From JBHGAV01 sp041946685 (lineage in GTDB: Bacteria > Acidobacteriota > Terriglobia > Bryobacterales > Bryobacteraceae): 44,045 nt of DNA. Positions 24,094-31,679 of this stretch are shown in pieces. Made by a program: the position numbers and the translations under genes. The DNA lies in NCBI GenBank assembly GCA_041946685.1, contig JBHGAV010000035.1, positions 1 to 44,045 on the forward strand, given 5' to 3'. The notes beneath the pieces are model-generated. The model did not search any database. It worked only from the letters and a program-made list of their open reading frames with translations, and was not told the origin of the DNA. Position 1 is the first letter of the stretch; every line of letters starts with the position of its first letter.

Positions 24094-25118
24094 GATCGTC
24101 GGCCGCCCCCGCGGGACTCTGGCTCGGCTTGCTGTCGCTGGCCCTGGCCTCGTGCACCGGCTACGGCCGGTTCACGCTCCCCCCCGGCTCGACTAACGGC
24201 GAGGCTCTCCTTTTTCGCGTGAATCCGGATCCGGTGCCTGCGCTTTCGCCGGGTCCAGCCGGGGAGTTTGACGCCGTGGACGTGCTGAATCCTTCGGTGG
24301 TGAGGAAGAACGGAACATACTACAACTTCTACTCAGGCTTTGACGGCCGGACATGGAGTACGGGGCTGGCTACCTCCTCTGACGGCCTCAGGTGGACCAA
24401 GCAGGGCAGGGTGCTCTCTCCCGGCCCGGCCGCCTGGGAAGGGGATTACATCGCCGCGAATGGCTCTGCGCTGGTGTCCGGCGGTGAGTTCCTCTACTGG
24501 TATCAGGCGGGGAGCCCTCCGTCCATCGGACTGGCTCGTTCGCCGGACGGCCGCCGCTGGACCAAGGAGCCGGAAGCCGTGATCTCGCCCGGGCCGCGAG
24601 GCAGTTGGGATGAACGTGGAGTGGCGGATCCTTACGTGATCCAGGTTGAAGGCCGTTACTATCTCTACTACCTCGGCCAAGACCGGGCGCGGCGGCAACG
24701 GCTGGGGCTGGCGCGTTCCGACGATGGGGTTCGCTGGCAGAAACTGCTCTCCAATCCCGTGCTTGAGCTCGGCGAGGCTGGCTCCTTCGACGAGAACGGC
24801 TTGGGCGAGCCGGCGGTCTGGTTCTCCCATGGCCGCTACTGGATGCTGTACACGGGCCGTGATCGCCGGGAATACAGGAGGATCGGGCAGGCATGGTCGA
24901 TCGACGGCGTCAAATGGAGCCGACTGCCGGAAGCCACGGTCTTCTCCGGAAGCCGGCCCTGGAGCTCCAAGGTCGTCTGCGATCCGTCGGTTCTCTCGGA
25001 TGGAGACCGTCTGCTGTTGTGGTACGGCGCCGGAAACGTTCCTGCGCCGGCCGAAAACCTGAACGGCCAGATCGGGATGTCAACTCTGGAGGCGGTTGGT
25101 GCTAACCTGTCGAAGTGA
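24090..25118 (+). CDS. Lipoprotein with five-bladed beta-propeller (GH43/GH32/GH130-like)
   Basis: A 342-residue protein with a lipoprotein signal (LALASC, lipidated Cys22). Repeated blades carry the pattern of inverting glycosidase/fucosidase-like propellers: NPSVVRKNGTYYNFYSG, GLATSSDGLRWTKQG, DPYVIQVEGRYYLYYLGQD, EPAVWFSHGRYWMLYTGRD and CDPSVLSDGDRLLLWYGAG. The Asp of 'DP' motifs fits catalytic or sugar-binding positions, but activity is not certain. GTG start at 24090 inside the kinase stop; its own end overlaps the bshA start (GTGA at 25115). It is probably anchored in the outer or inner membrane facing the periplasm. Confidence 0.82.
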   Translation: MRSSAAPAGLWLGLLSLALASCTGYGRFTLPPGSTNGEALLFRVNPDPVPALSPGPAGEFDAVDVLNPSVVRKNGTYYNFYSGFDGRTWSTGLATSSDGLRWTKQGRVLSPGPAAWEGDYIAANGSALVSGGEFLYWYQAGSPPSIGLARSPDGRRWTKEPEAVISPGPRGSWDERGVADPYVIQVEGRYYLYYLGQDRARRQRLGLARSDDGVRWQKLLSNPVLELGEAGSFDENGLGEPAVWFSHGRYWMLYTGRDRREYRRIGQAWSIDGVKWSRLPEATVFSGSRPWSSKVVCDPSVLSDGDRLLLWYGAGNVPAPAENLNGQIGMSTLEAVGANLSK

Positions 25119-26242
25119 AGGTCGGAATCACCTGCTATCCCACCTATGGCGGCAGCGGGATCGTCGCGACGGAGCTCGGCCTCGAGCTCGCTAATCGCGG
25201 ATACGAAGTTCACTTCATCAGTTACGCCAATCCTATCCGCCTCGATCCCGGTCACCCTCTTATTCACTACCACGAAGTGGAAGTCTCGACCTACCCTTTG
25301 TTTCAGTTTCCACCGTACTGCCTGGCGCTTGCCAGCCGGATGGCGGAGGTGGCGACCACCTACGGGCTGGACGTGCTGCATGTACATTACGCGATCCCGC
25401 ACTCCATTTCGGCCATGCTGGCGCGGGACATGATGGCCGGTCGGCGGCGTCTTCCGTTCATCACCACGTTGCACGGCACCGACATCACTCTGGTAGGTAC
25501 GGACCGATCTTACTTCCCCATCACGAAGTTCTCGATCGAGCAATCCGACGGCGTCACCACCATCAGCGAGGATCTGTGCTCGCGCACCGTCGAGGTTTTC
25601 GGCGTCCGCAACGAGATCCGCGTCATTAGGAATTTCGTCAACTGCGACATGTACCGTCCGGCCCGCGATGCTCGCCCGGACAACCCCTATGTGCCCCGGA
25701 ACCAGAGAATCTTGATGCATATCTCCAACTTCCGTCCCGTCAAGCGGATTCCGGATTGCATTCACATCCTGGAGCGAGTCAGGGCGGAAGTGCCCGCGCA
25801 TCTGCTGATGGTGGGAGACGGCCCGGAGCGCGGGCCGGCCGAGAACCTGGTCCGGGAGCTCGGACTGGAGCAGCACGTAACCTTCCTCGGGAAGCAGAAT
25901 CACATCGAGCGTCTGATTCCTTTGGCCGACGTCTTCCTGCTTCCCAGCCAGCTCGAGTCGTTCGGTCTGGCAGCGCTGGAAGCGATGGCTTGTGGAGTCC
26001 CGACCGTCGCCACGCGGGTGGGGGGAGTCCCGGAGCTCATCACCCACGACGTCGACGGTTTCCTGGAGTCCCCTGGAGATGTTGCCGCCCAAGCCGACCG
26101 CGTGACGGCGCTGCTCACTGACGAGTCTCTGCACCGGCGGATTTCGGAGGCGGCCCGGGCCACTGCGGTGGCCAAGTTCTGTAGTTCCAGGGTCATTCCC
26201 TTGTACGAGCGCTACTACCGGGAAATCTGCGAAAAGGCGTAA
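25115..26242 (+). CDS. bshA: N-acetyl-alpha-D-glucosaminyl L-malate synthase (bacillithiol biosynthesis)
   Basis: A GT4-family glycosyltransferase that joins GlcNAc from UDP-GlcNAc to L-malate, the first step to bacillithiol. The 375-residue protein has the diagnostic N-terminus KVGITCYPTYGGSGIVATEL, then HVHYAIPHSISAMLAR, TLHGTDITLVG and SNFRPVKRI. The GT4 donor site LESFGLAALEAMACGVP and GGVPELI follow. Translation starts at GTG 25115, overlapping the lipoprotein gene. bshB and bshC are not in the window. It closes a tight run of genes beginning at 22379 or 20398. Confidence 0.93.
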   Translation: MKVGITCYPTYGGSGIVATELGLELANRGYEVHFISYANPIRLDPGHPLIHYHEVEVSTYPLFQFPPYCLALASRMAEVATTYGLDVLHVHYAIPHSISAMLARDMMAGRRRLPFITTLHGTDITLVGTDRSYFPITKFSIEQSDGVTTISEDLCSRTVEVFGVRNEIRVIRNFVNCDMYRPARDARPDNPYVPRNQRILMHISNFRPVKRIPDCIHILERVRAEVPAHLLMVGDGPERGPAENLVRELGLEQHVTFLGKQNHIERLIPLADVFLLPSQLESFGLAALEAMACGVPTVATRVGGVPELITHDVDGFLESPGDVAAQADRVTALLTDESLHRRISEAARATAVAKFCSSRVIPLYERYYREICEKA

Positions 26243-26285
26243 GCCGTTGACAGTAGGGAGGCTTATGCGTGCACTCCTTGTCTGG

Positions 26286-26314
26286 GGAACTTCTTTCGCC
26301 GGGAAGGCGTCCAA
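26286..26314 (+). promoter_or_regulatory. ECF-sigma-type promoter upstream of the ECF sigma gene
   Basis: GGAACTT at 26286-26292, a 16-base spacer, and GTCCAA at 26309-26314. This closely follows the known extracytoplasmic-function pattern (GGAAC in the -35 region, GTC in the -10 region; for E. coli sigma-E about GGAACTT-N15/16-GTCnAA). The predicted start near 26320 leaves a leader of about 55 bases before the sigma gene. Autoregulation of the downstream sigma factor is inferred. Confidence 0.65.
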
Positions 26315-26375
26315 TCCTTTGCGGTTGGAAGTTGAGTCGTGGTAGCTTGGATTTGGGTTTACCCGAGGCGCTACC

Positions 26376-27044
26376 GTGGCCGACGAGCTCATGAGTATGG
26401 CGGCAGTTCTGGACCCGGAGGTGGAGACCTCCAGGCCGGACCAGGATGCCAGCCTGATCGAAGGCCTGGAGGAGGGAGCCGCTTGGGCTTACGAGGCCCT
26501 CATTCAGCTCTACCAGCAGCCGGTCTTCAATCTGGTGAGCCGCTTGCTTTGGGATCCGAGCGAAGCTTGTGACGTGGTGCAGGAAGTCTTCCTGAAGGTC
26601 TTTCGCAAGATCGACTCCTTTCGGGGGGAGAGTAGCCTCAAGACCTGGGTTTATCGGATCGCTGTCAACGAGGCCCATAATCACTGCCGCTGGAGCGGAC
26701 GCCGTCGCGGACACGAGGTGGGGCTGGAAGGGGATGAGGAGGGCAGAGGGTATCGCGAGACTCTTCCGGCGCACGGTCCGTCTCCTTATGACTACACGCT
26801 CGATCAGGAACGGCACCGGATGGTGGAGGCGGCCCTGGCGGAGCTGAGCCCAAGCTTTCGGTCAGCGGTGGTGTTACGGGATGTTGAAGACTTGAGTTAC
26901 GAGGAGATTGCGGCGATTCTGAACCTCCCGATGGGGACGGTGAAATCTAGAATTCTGCGCGGGCGCGAGGCGCTCCGGAGATTGCTGGAAAAGAGACTGG
27001 AGCCGGGGCCCGAGTTGAGGTTGTGGCCCCAACTGGTGGAGTGA
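26376..27044 (+). CDS. ECF RNA polymerase sigma factor (RpoE-like)
   Basis: A 222-residue sigma factor with region 2 (YEALIQLYQQPVFNLVSRLL, DVVQEVFLKVFRKIDSFRGE, SLKTWVYRIAVNEAHNHCRW) and region 4 (ALAELSPSFRSAVVLRDVEDLSYEEIAAILNLPMGTVKSRILRGREALRRLL), joined by an Arg/Glu-rich linker of about 40 residues. It directs polymerase to stress-type promoters. GTG 26376 is taken as the start because CGAGGCG lies eight bases upstream; ATG 26391 is an alternative. The anti-sigma candidate gene begins 5 bases after the stop, a standard pairing. Confidence 0.92.
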   Translation: MADELMSMAAVLDPEVETSRPDQDASLIEGLEEGAAWAYEALIQLYQQPVFNLVSRLLWDPSEACDVVQEVFLKVFRKIDSFRGESSLKTWVYRIAVNEAHNHCRWSGRRRGHEVGLEGDEEGRGYRETLPAHGPSPYDYTLDQERHRMVEAALAELSPSFRSAVVLRDVEDLSYEEIAAILNLPMGTVKSRILRGREALRRLLEKRLEPGPELRLWPQLVE

Positions 27045-27049
27045 TCGTC

Positions 27050-27745
27050 ATGGATTGCAGGACGGTTCGGCGATCTTTGGCTGGCATTTGCGACCAGGCC
27101 ACTTCCCCCGACGAGCGGCGTCGCATCCGGACGCATCTCGCCGGTTGCCCGAGCTGCGCCTCCTTGTCTCAGCAGTACCTGCGCGGGAGGGCCGCTCTGC
27201 GCGGGCTGCCGGCGCTGAGGCCGCCCGCTCACCTGATTGCGTCGCTCCGCATTCTGGCCTCGCGCGAAATAGCCCGCCGGGAGTTCGGCGCGGGAATGGA
27301 AGGCGCGTGGAACCGCTGGTTGTTGCGGGTCAAGCTCTGGGCGGACGCCATGATGCGGCCGCTGGCCCTGCCCCTGGCCGGCGGTCTGGCAAGCGCGGTG
27401 ATTTTGTTCGCGCTTGTCGTACCCAACTTCTTTGCGCCGCATCGGACCACCCATAACGCGGATGTGCCGACCATGCTGTCCACCGAACCGATCTTCGTAG
27501 GCATGGGGCCGTTCGGTTTTGGCGGCGACGAAGTGGTGGTGGAATTGACCGTCGACCGTCAGGGCCGGTTCGTGGAGTATTCGATCCCCAGCGGACAGGC
27601 CTGGGTCAAGGATCCGGAGGCGCGCAGGAGCGTGGAGAACGCCCTGCTCTTCACCCGGTTCTCTCCCGGTACCACCTTCGGCAAGCCGGCTTCATCCAGG
27701 GTCCGCATCACGCTGCGCCGCAGCTACGTCGACGTCCGGGGCTGA
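27050..27745 (+). CDS. Putative zinc-finger anti-sigma factor with TonB-like C-terminal domain
   Basis: A 231-residue single-pass protein. The N-terminus carries the ZAS-type zinc motif (Cys3 region, then HLAGCPSC, i.e. H-x3-C-x2-C), which binds sigma region 4/2. A transmembrane helix (about 105-125, LPLAGGLASAVILFALVVPNFF) leads to a periplasmic part with VVVELTVDRQGRFVEYSIPS, VENALLFTRFSPGTTFGKPA and SSRVRITLRR, which resembles a TonB C-terminal domain. ATG 27050 is chosen, with GGTGGAG at a nine-base distance. Together with the sigma gene it forms a membrane-signal module; the inducing signal is unknown. Confidence 0.85.
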   Translation: MDCRTVRRSLAGICDQATSPDERRRIRTHLAGCPSCASLSQQYLRGRAALRGLPALRPPAHLIASLRILASREIARREFGAGMEGAWNRWLLRVKLWADAMMRPLALPLAGGLASAVILFALVVPNFFAPHRTTHNADVPTMLSTEPIFVGMGPFGFGGDEVVVELTVDRQGRFVEYSIPSGQAWVKDPEARRSVENALLFTRFSPGTTFGKPASSRVRITLRRSYVDVRG

Positions 27746-27759
27746 TCAAGCTCGCTTCT

Positions 27760-28509
27760 GTGGGACGCCGCCTTGGGCAGCACTTCCTCAATCGGGAGTC
27801 GATCCTCGACCGCATCGCGCGTGCGGCCTGCCCTGAGCGCGAGTCGCTGGTGGTGGAGATTGGGGCTGGTAAGGGCGCCCTGACAAAGCACTTGCTCGCC
27901 AGAAGCGAGAAGGTGGTCGCCATCGAGACCGACCCGTCCTTGGTCGAGTATCTTGCCGCCAGGTTTTCAGGAGTTCATAACCTGACCCTGGTGCACGCCG
28001 ACGTCCTGAAGACCGACCTGCTCCAGTGGGGCCGTGCGGTCTTTGCCGGCAACCTCCCCTACTACGTCGCGTCCCCGATCCTGCGGAGGGTCTTGCGGCT
28101 GGCCAGTTCGCTCGTCCGCGGCGTGTTTCTCTTGCAGAAGGAGGTGGCCGAGCGATTGGTGGCCACGCCGGGCTCCCGCTCCTACGGCCTTCTGTCGGTC
28201 GAGACGGCTTTGTACTCAAGTCCCGAGCTGCTGTTCTCTGTTCCCGCGTCGGCCTTCTCCCCGCCCCCCAAGGTGGAGTCGGCCCTGGCGCGGCTTACCC
28301 CGCACGGCGAAGAGCCGCCCGACGCGGAGGATCTGCTCGCGTTCGTCGCCCGTTGCTTCCATCAGAAGCGCAAGACCCTGCGCAACAACCTCCTCGGGCC
28401 GCAGGAGCGGCGGTTGCTGGCCGGCGCACCCGAGGCCTCGCGTCGCGCCGAGCAGCTCTCTCTGGCGGAGTTCCAGAGCCTGTATCGGCGCCTGAAGTCG
28501 CTCTCATGA
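27760..28509 (+). CDS. rsmA: 16S rRNA (adenine1518/1519-N6)-dimethyltransferase
   Basis: Also called KsgA; it dimethylates two adjacent adenines near the 3' end of 16S rRNA during 30S maturation. The 249-residue protein begins GRRLGQHFLNRESILDRIA, has SAM motif I VVEIGAGKGALT (residues 31-42), the acidic AIETD, and the catalytic NLPYY at 98-102. C-terminal VESALARLTP and FHQKRKTLRNNL are typical. Translation starts at GTG 27760, 14 bases after the anti-sigma gene; no better upstream start exists. Confidence 0.95.
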   Translation: MGRRLGQHFLNRESILDRIARAACPERESLVVEIGAGKGALTKHLLARSEKVVAIETDPSLVEYLAARFSGVHNLTLVHADVLKTDLLQWGRAVFAGNLPYYVASPILRRVLRLASSLVRGVFLLQKEVAERLVATPGSRSYGLLSVETALYSSPELLFSVPASAFSPPPKVESALARLTPHGEEPPDAEDLLAFVARCFHQKRKTLRNNLLGPQERRLLAGAPEASRRAEQLSLAEFQSLYRRLKSLS

Positions 28510-28536
28510 TTGGCTGCGGCCGCCGTTCGCTATACT
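28510..28536 (+). promoter_or_regulatory. Possible promoter for gltX giving a near-leaderless mRNA
   Basis: TTGGCT at 28510-28515, a 15-base spacer (short), and TATACT at 28531-28536 (5/6 match to TATAAT). The gltX ATG lies at 28546, nine bases past the -10 hexamer, and there is no good Shine-Dalgarno in between. If used, transcription would start at or just before the start codon. The short spacer keeps confidence low. Confidence 0.35.
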
Positions 28537-28545
28537 AGGCTCTTA

Positions 28546-29985
28546 ATGCCCAGGGTCCGCTTCGCCCCCTCTCCAACTGGTTATCTGCACATCGGCAGCG
28601 CCCGCACTTATGTCTTCAACTGGCTGTACGCCCGGCGTCACGGCGGCACCGTCATCCTGCGCATCGACGACACCGACGTCGAGCGCAACACCCGGGAGTC
28701 GCTCGATTCGATCTTCGACGGGCTGAGGTGGCTCGACCTTGCTTGGGACGAATTCTACCGCCAATCGGAGCGCTTGCCGCTGTATCGCGAGATGACCGAG
28801 GCCATCCTTCGCAAAGGGCTTGCCTACCGGGATTTCACCCCGGCGCCGGGGGAGGCGGAGGAGAAGCCGTATGGAGAGGCGGCCTGGCTGTGCAACCCCG
28901 TGATGCGCGCGCTTCCCCAGGACGAAAGCGACCGTCGTGCCGCCGCCGGGGAGCCGTTCGTGGTGCGGTTTCGGGTGCCGCGGGAGACGCGCGAGTCAGT
29001 CAGGTTCCGCGACGCGGTTTTCGGCGAACAGGTGAAGGCAACCGCCGACATCGAGGACTTCGCGCTGCTCAGAAGCAGCGGCATGCCCACGTACCATCTG
29101 GCCTCCTGCGCCGACGACGTGGACCTGCGCGCCAGCCACGTCATCCGCGGCCAGGACCATCTCACCAACACCTTCAAGCACGTGCTGATCTTCGAGGCCG
29201 CCGGCGCCGAGCCTCCCGAGTTCGCGCACCTGCCGCTGCTCATTGCGCCCGACGGGGCCAAGCTCTCCAAACGCAAGCACGGGCCGGTGGTCAGTGTGAC
29301 CACGTATCGCGATGCCGGCTTTCTGCCGCACGCCTTCGTGAATTTCCTGTGCCTGCTCGGCTGGTCGCCCAAAGACGACCGCGAGCGCATGAGCCGGCAG
29401 GAACTGGTTGAGGCCTTCTCATTCGAGGGGATCAACCGTTCCAACGCCGTGGTGAACTTCACCGAGAACGATCCCTTCGACCCGAAGGCCCTCTGGCTGA
29501 ACGGTGAGCATCTCCGCGCCTTGTCCGTTGAGGAGCTGGCCGCGAGGGTGGAGCCGTTTCTGGCGGCCGCCGGTTACGCCTTCGACCGGTCCAAACTCCT
29601 GGCCGTAGCGCCGCTCATCCGCGAGCGGATACGGACCCTCTCCGAAGCGGCGGCGGTTGCCGACTTCTTCTTCCTGGAAAATCTCCGCCCCTACGACAGC
29701 GCCGAGCTGATTCCCCCGAAAGGAGACGCCAAGCTCGCCCTCTCCGTGCTGGAGCGTGCCCTCCCGCTGCTGGCGAAGACACCGTTCACTCACCAGGCCC
29801 TGGAGCCGGCGCTAAGGGAAGAGGCCGCGGCACTCGGGGTGAAGGCAGGCCAGATGTTTCAGCCTATACGAGTGGCCGTGTGCGGCCGCAAGGCGGCCCC
29901 GCCGCTGTTTGAGACGCTGGAAGTGGTCGGCCGCGAAACCTGCCTCAGGCGTATCGGCGAGGCAATTCAGAGACTGCAGTCATGA
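28546..29985 (+). CDS. gltX: Glutamate--tRNA ligase
   Basis: Class I aminoacyl-tRNA synthetase charging tRNA-Glu. The 479-residue protein starts MPRVRFAPSPTGYLHIGSAR with the HIGH-equivalent HIGS at 15-18. It continues with ILRIDDTDVERN, HVIRGQDHLTNTFKH and the KMSKS-equivalent KLSKRK at 239-244, then the all-helical anticodon-binding half. The start at 28546 gives the exact family N-terminus; the frame is open to 28510 but those codons overlap the promoter-like region. It overlaps glnS by four bases (ATGA). Confidence 0.95.
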   Translation: MPRVRFAPSPTGYLHIGSARTYVFNWLYARRHGGTVILRIDDTDVERNTRESLDSIFDGLRWLDLAWDEFYRQSERLPLYREMTEAILRKGLAYRDFTPAPGEAEEKPYGEAAWLCNPVMRALPQDESDRRAAAGEPFVVRFRVPRETRESVRFRDAVFGEQVKATADIEDFALLRSSGMPTYHLASCADDVDLRASHVIRGQDHLTNTFKHVLIFEAAGAEPPEFAHLPLLIAPDGAKLSKRKHGPVVSVTTYRDAGFLPHAFVNFLCLLGWSPKDDRERMSRQELVEAFSFEGINRSNAVVNFTENDPFDPKALWLNGEHLRALSVEELAARVEPFLAAAGYAFDRSKLLAVAPLIRERIRTLSEAAAVADFFFLENLRPYDSAELIPPKGDAKLALSVLERALPLLAKTPFTHQALEPALREEAAALGVKAGQMFQPIRVAVCGRKAAPPLFETLEVVGRETCLRRIGEAIQRLQS

Positions 29986-31679
29986 GTACATCCAATACCG
30001 GCCCGACTCATTTCATCCGTCAGATCATTCTCGAAGATCTGAAAACGAACAGATACGGGGGGCGCGTCCACACGCGCTTCCCGCCCGAACCCAACGGCTA
30101 TCTGCACATCGGTCACGCCAAATCCATCTGCCTCAATTTCGGGCTCGCCGCCGAGTTCGGCGGCAAGTGCAACCTGCGCTTCGACGACACCAATCCCTGC
30201 AAGGAGGAGGTCGAATACGTCGAGTCGATCATCGAAGACGTCCGCTGGCTCGGTTTCGATTGGGAGGACCGGCTCTTTTACGCCTCCGACTACTTTGACC
30301 AGTTGTACGAGTGGGCCCTCCAGTTGATCCGCAGCGGCAAGGCCTACGTGTGCGACCTGAGCGCGGACCAGATCCGTGAGTATCGCGGAACGCTCACCGA
30401 GCCCGGCCGGAACAGCCCCTACCGTGACCGGTCCGTCGAGGAGAACCTGGATCTGTTTCAGCGCATGAAGGCCGGCGAGTTTCCGGATGGGTCGCGCACG
30501 CTCCGGGCCAAGATCGACATGGCCTCTCCCAACCTGAACCTCCGCGACCCCGTCATGTACCGCATACTCCACGCCGAGCATCACCGGACCGGGGACAAGT
30601 GGTGCATATACCCGATGTATGACTACACGCACGGGGAGTCCGACTCGATCGAAGGGATCACCCATTCCATCTGCACTCTGGAGTTCGAAGATCATCGCCC
30701 GCTCTACGACTGGTACATCGAAGCACTCGGCATCTACCATCCGCAGCAGATCGAATTCGACCGTCTGAACCTCACCTACACCGTGCTGAGCAAGCGCAAG
30801 CTGCTCACCCTGGTCCAGAAGGGTTACGTCAGCGGGTGGGACGATCCGCGCATGCCGACCCTGTCCGGGATCCGAAGGCGGGGATATACGCCGCAGGGGA
30901 TCCGCAATTTCTGCGCGCGGATCGGCGTCTCAAAGACCAACGGAATCATCGAGCTGTCTCTGCTCGAGCACGCCATCCGGGAAGACTTGAACCGCACGGC
31001 GCCCCGGGTCATGGCCGTGCTGCGGCCGCTGCGGGTGGTGATCGACAACTATCCCGAGAGCCTGGTCGAGGAGATGGAGGCCGTGAACAACCCCGAGGAC
31101 GCCTCGATGGGTACGCGGAAGGTGCCGTTCTCGCGAGTGCTCTATATTGAGCAGGATGACTTCCGCGAGAATCCCCCGAAGCAGTACTTCCGGCTGGCCC
31201 CGGGTAGGGAGGTGCGGCTGCGCTACGGCTACTTCATCCGCTGCACGGGCGTGGTCAAGGACGAGCAGACCGGGGAGATCACCGAACTGCACTGCATGTA
31301 CGACCCGGCGACGCGGGGAGGCAACGCCCCCGACGGGCGCAAAGTCAAAGCGACGATCCACTGGGTCTCGGCCGCGCACGCCATCGACGCGGAGATCCGC
31401 CTGTATGACACGCTGTTCACCCGGGAGAATCCCGGCGATGAAAGCGAGGGGCTTGAGTTCACCGACTACATCAATCCGAAGTCCCTGGAGGTGCTCAGCA
31501 CCGCCAAGCTGGAGCCGAGCCTGGCCTCGGCCCCGTGCGGCAGCCGGTATCAGTTTGAGCGGCTGGGTTACTTCGCGGTGGACCCGGATTCGCGGCCGTG
31601 CAGGCCGGTGTTCAACCGTACGGTGGGATTGCGGGACACTTGGGCCAAGATCGAGCAGGCGATGAAGGAAAAGGGATGA
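29982..31679 (+). CDS. glnS: Glutamine--tRNA ligase
   Basis: Charges tRNA-Gln directly with glutamine. The 565-residue protein has HFIRQIILEDL at the N-terminus, PPEPNGYLHIGHAKS (HIGH at 42-45), RFDDTNP, DYTHGESDSIEGITHSICTLEF and VLSKRK (268-273), followed by the GlnRS-type two-barrel anticodon domain (YFRLAPGREVRLRYGYFI). The last residues (FERLGYFAVDPDS) are typical. Its start overlaps the gltX stop and its stop overlaps the carbamoyltransferase start, so the three are translationally coupled. Confidence 0.96.
   Translation: MSTSNTGPTHFIRQIILEDLKTNRYGGRVHTRFPPEPNGYLHIGHAKSICLNFGLAAEFGGKCNLRFDDTNPCKEEVEYVESIIEDVRWLGFDWEDRLFYASDYFDQLYEWALQLIRSGKAYVCDLSADQIREYRGTLTEPGRNSPYRDRSVEENLDLFQRMKAGEFPDGSRTLRAKIDMASPNLNLRDPVMYRILHAEHHRTGDKWCIYPMYDYTHGESDSIEGITHSICTLEFEDHRPLYDWYIEALGIYHPQQIEFDRLNLTYTVLSKRKLLTLVQKGYVSGWDDPRMPTLSGIRRRGYTPQGIRNFCARIGVSKTNGIIELSLLEHAIREDLNRTAPRVMAVLRPLRVVIDNYPESLVEEMEAVNNPEDASMGTRKVPFSRVLYIEQDDFRENPPKQYFRLAPGREVRLRYGYFIRCTGVVKDEQTGEITELHCMYDPATRGGNAPDGRKVKATIHWVSAAHAIDAEIRLYDTLFTRENPGDESEGLEFTDYINPKSLEVLSTAKLEPSLASAPCGSRYQFERLGYFAVDPDSRPCRPVFNRTVGLRDTWAKIEQAMKEKG

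Noticed and set aside
26247..26275. TTGACA after bshA as a sigma-70 -35 element
   Set aside because: No acceptable -10 at 16-18 bases. The ECF-type motif further down is a better candidate for the sigma gene.
24836..26392. 518-codon antisense frame opposite the lipoprotein end and bshA
   Set aside because: It covers a strongly recognised bshA; no domain or start signal supports it.
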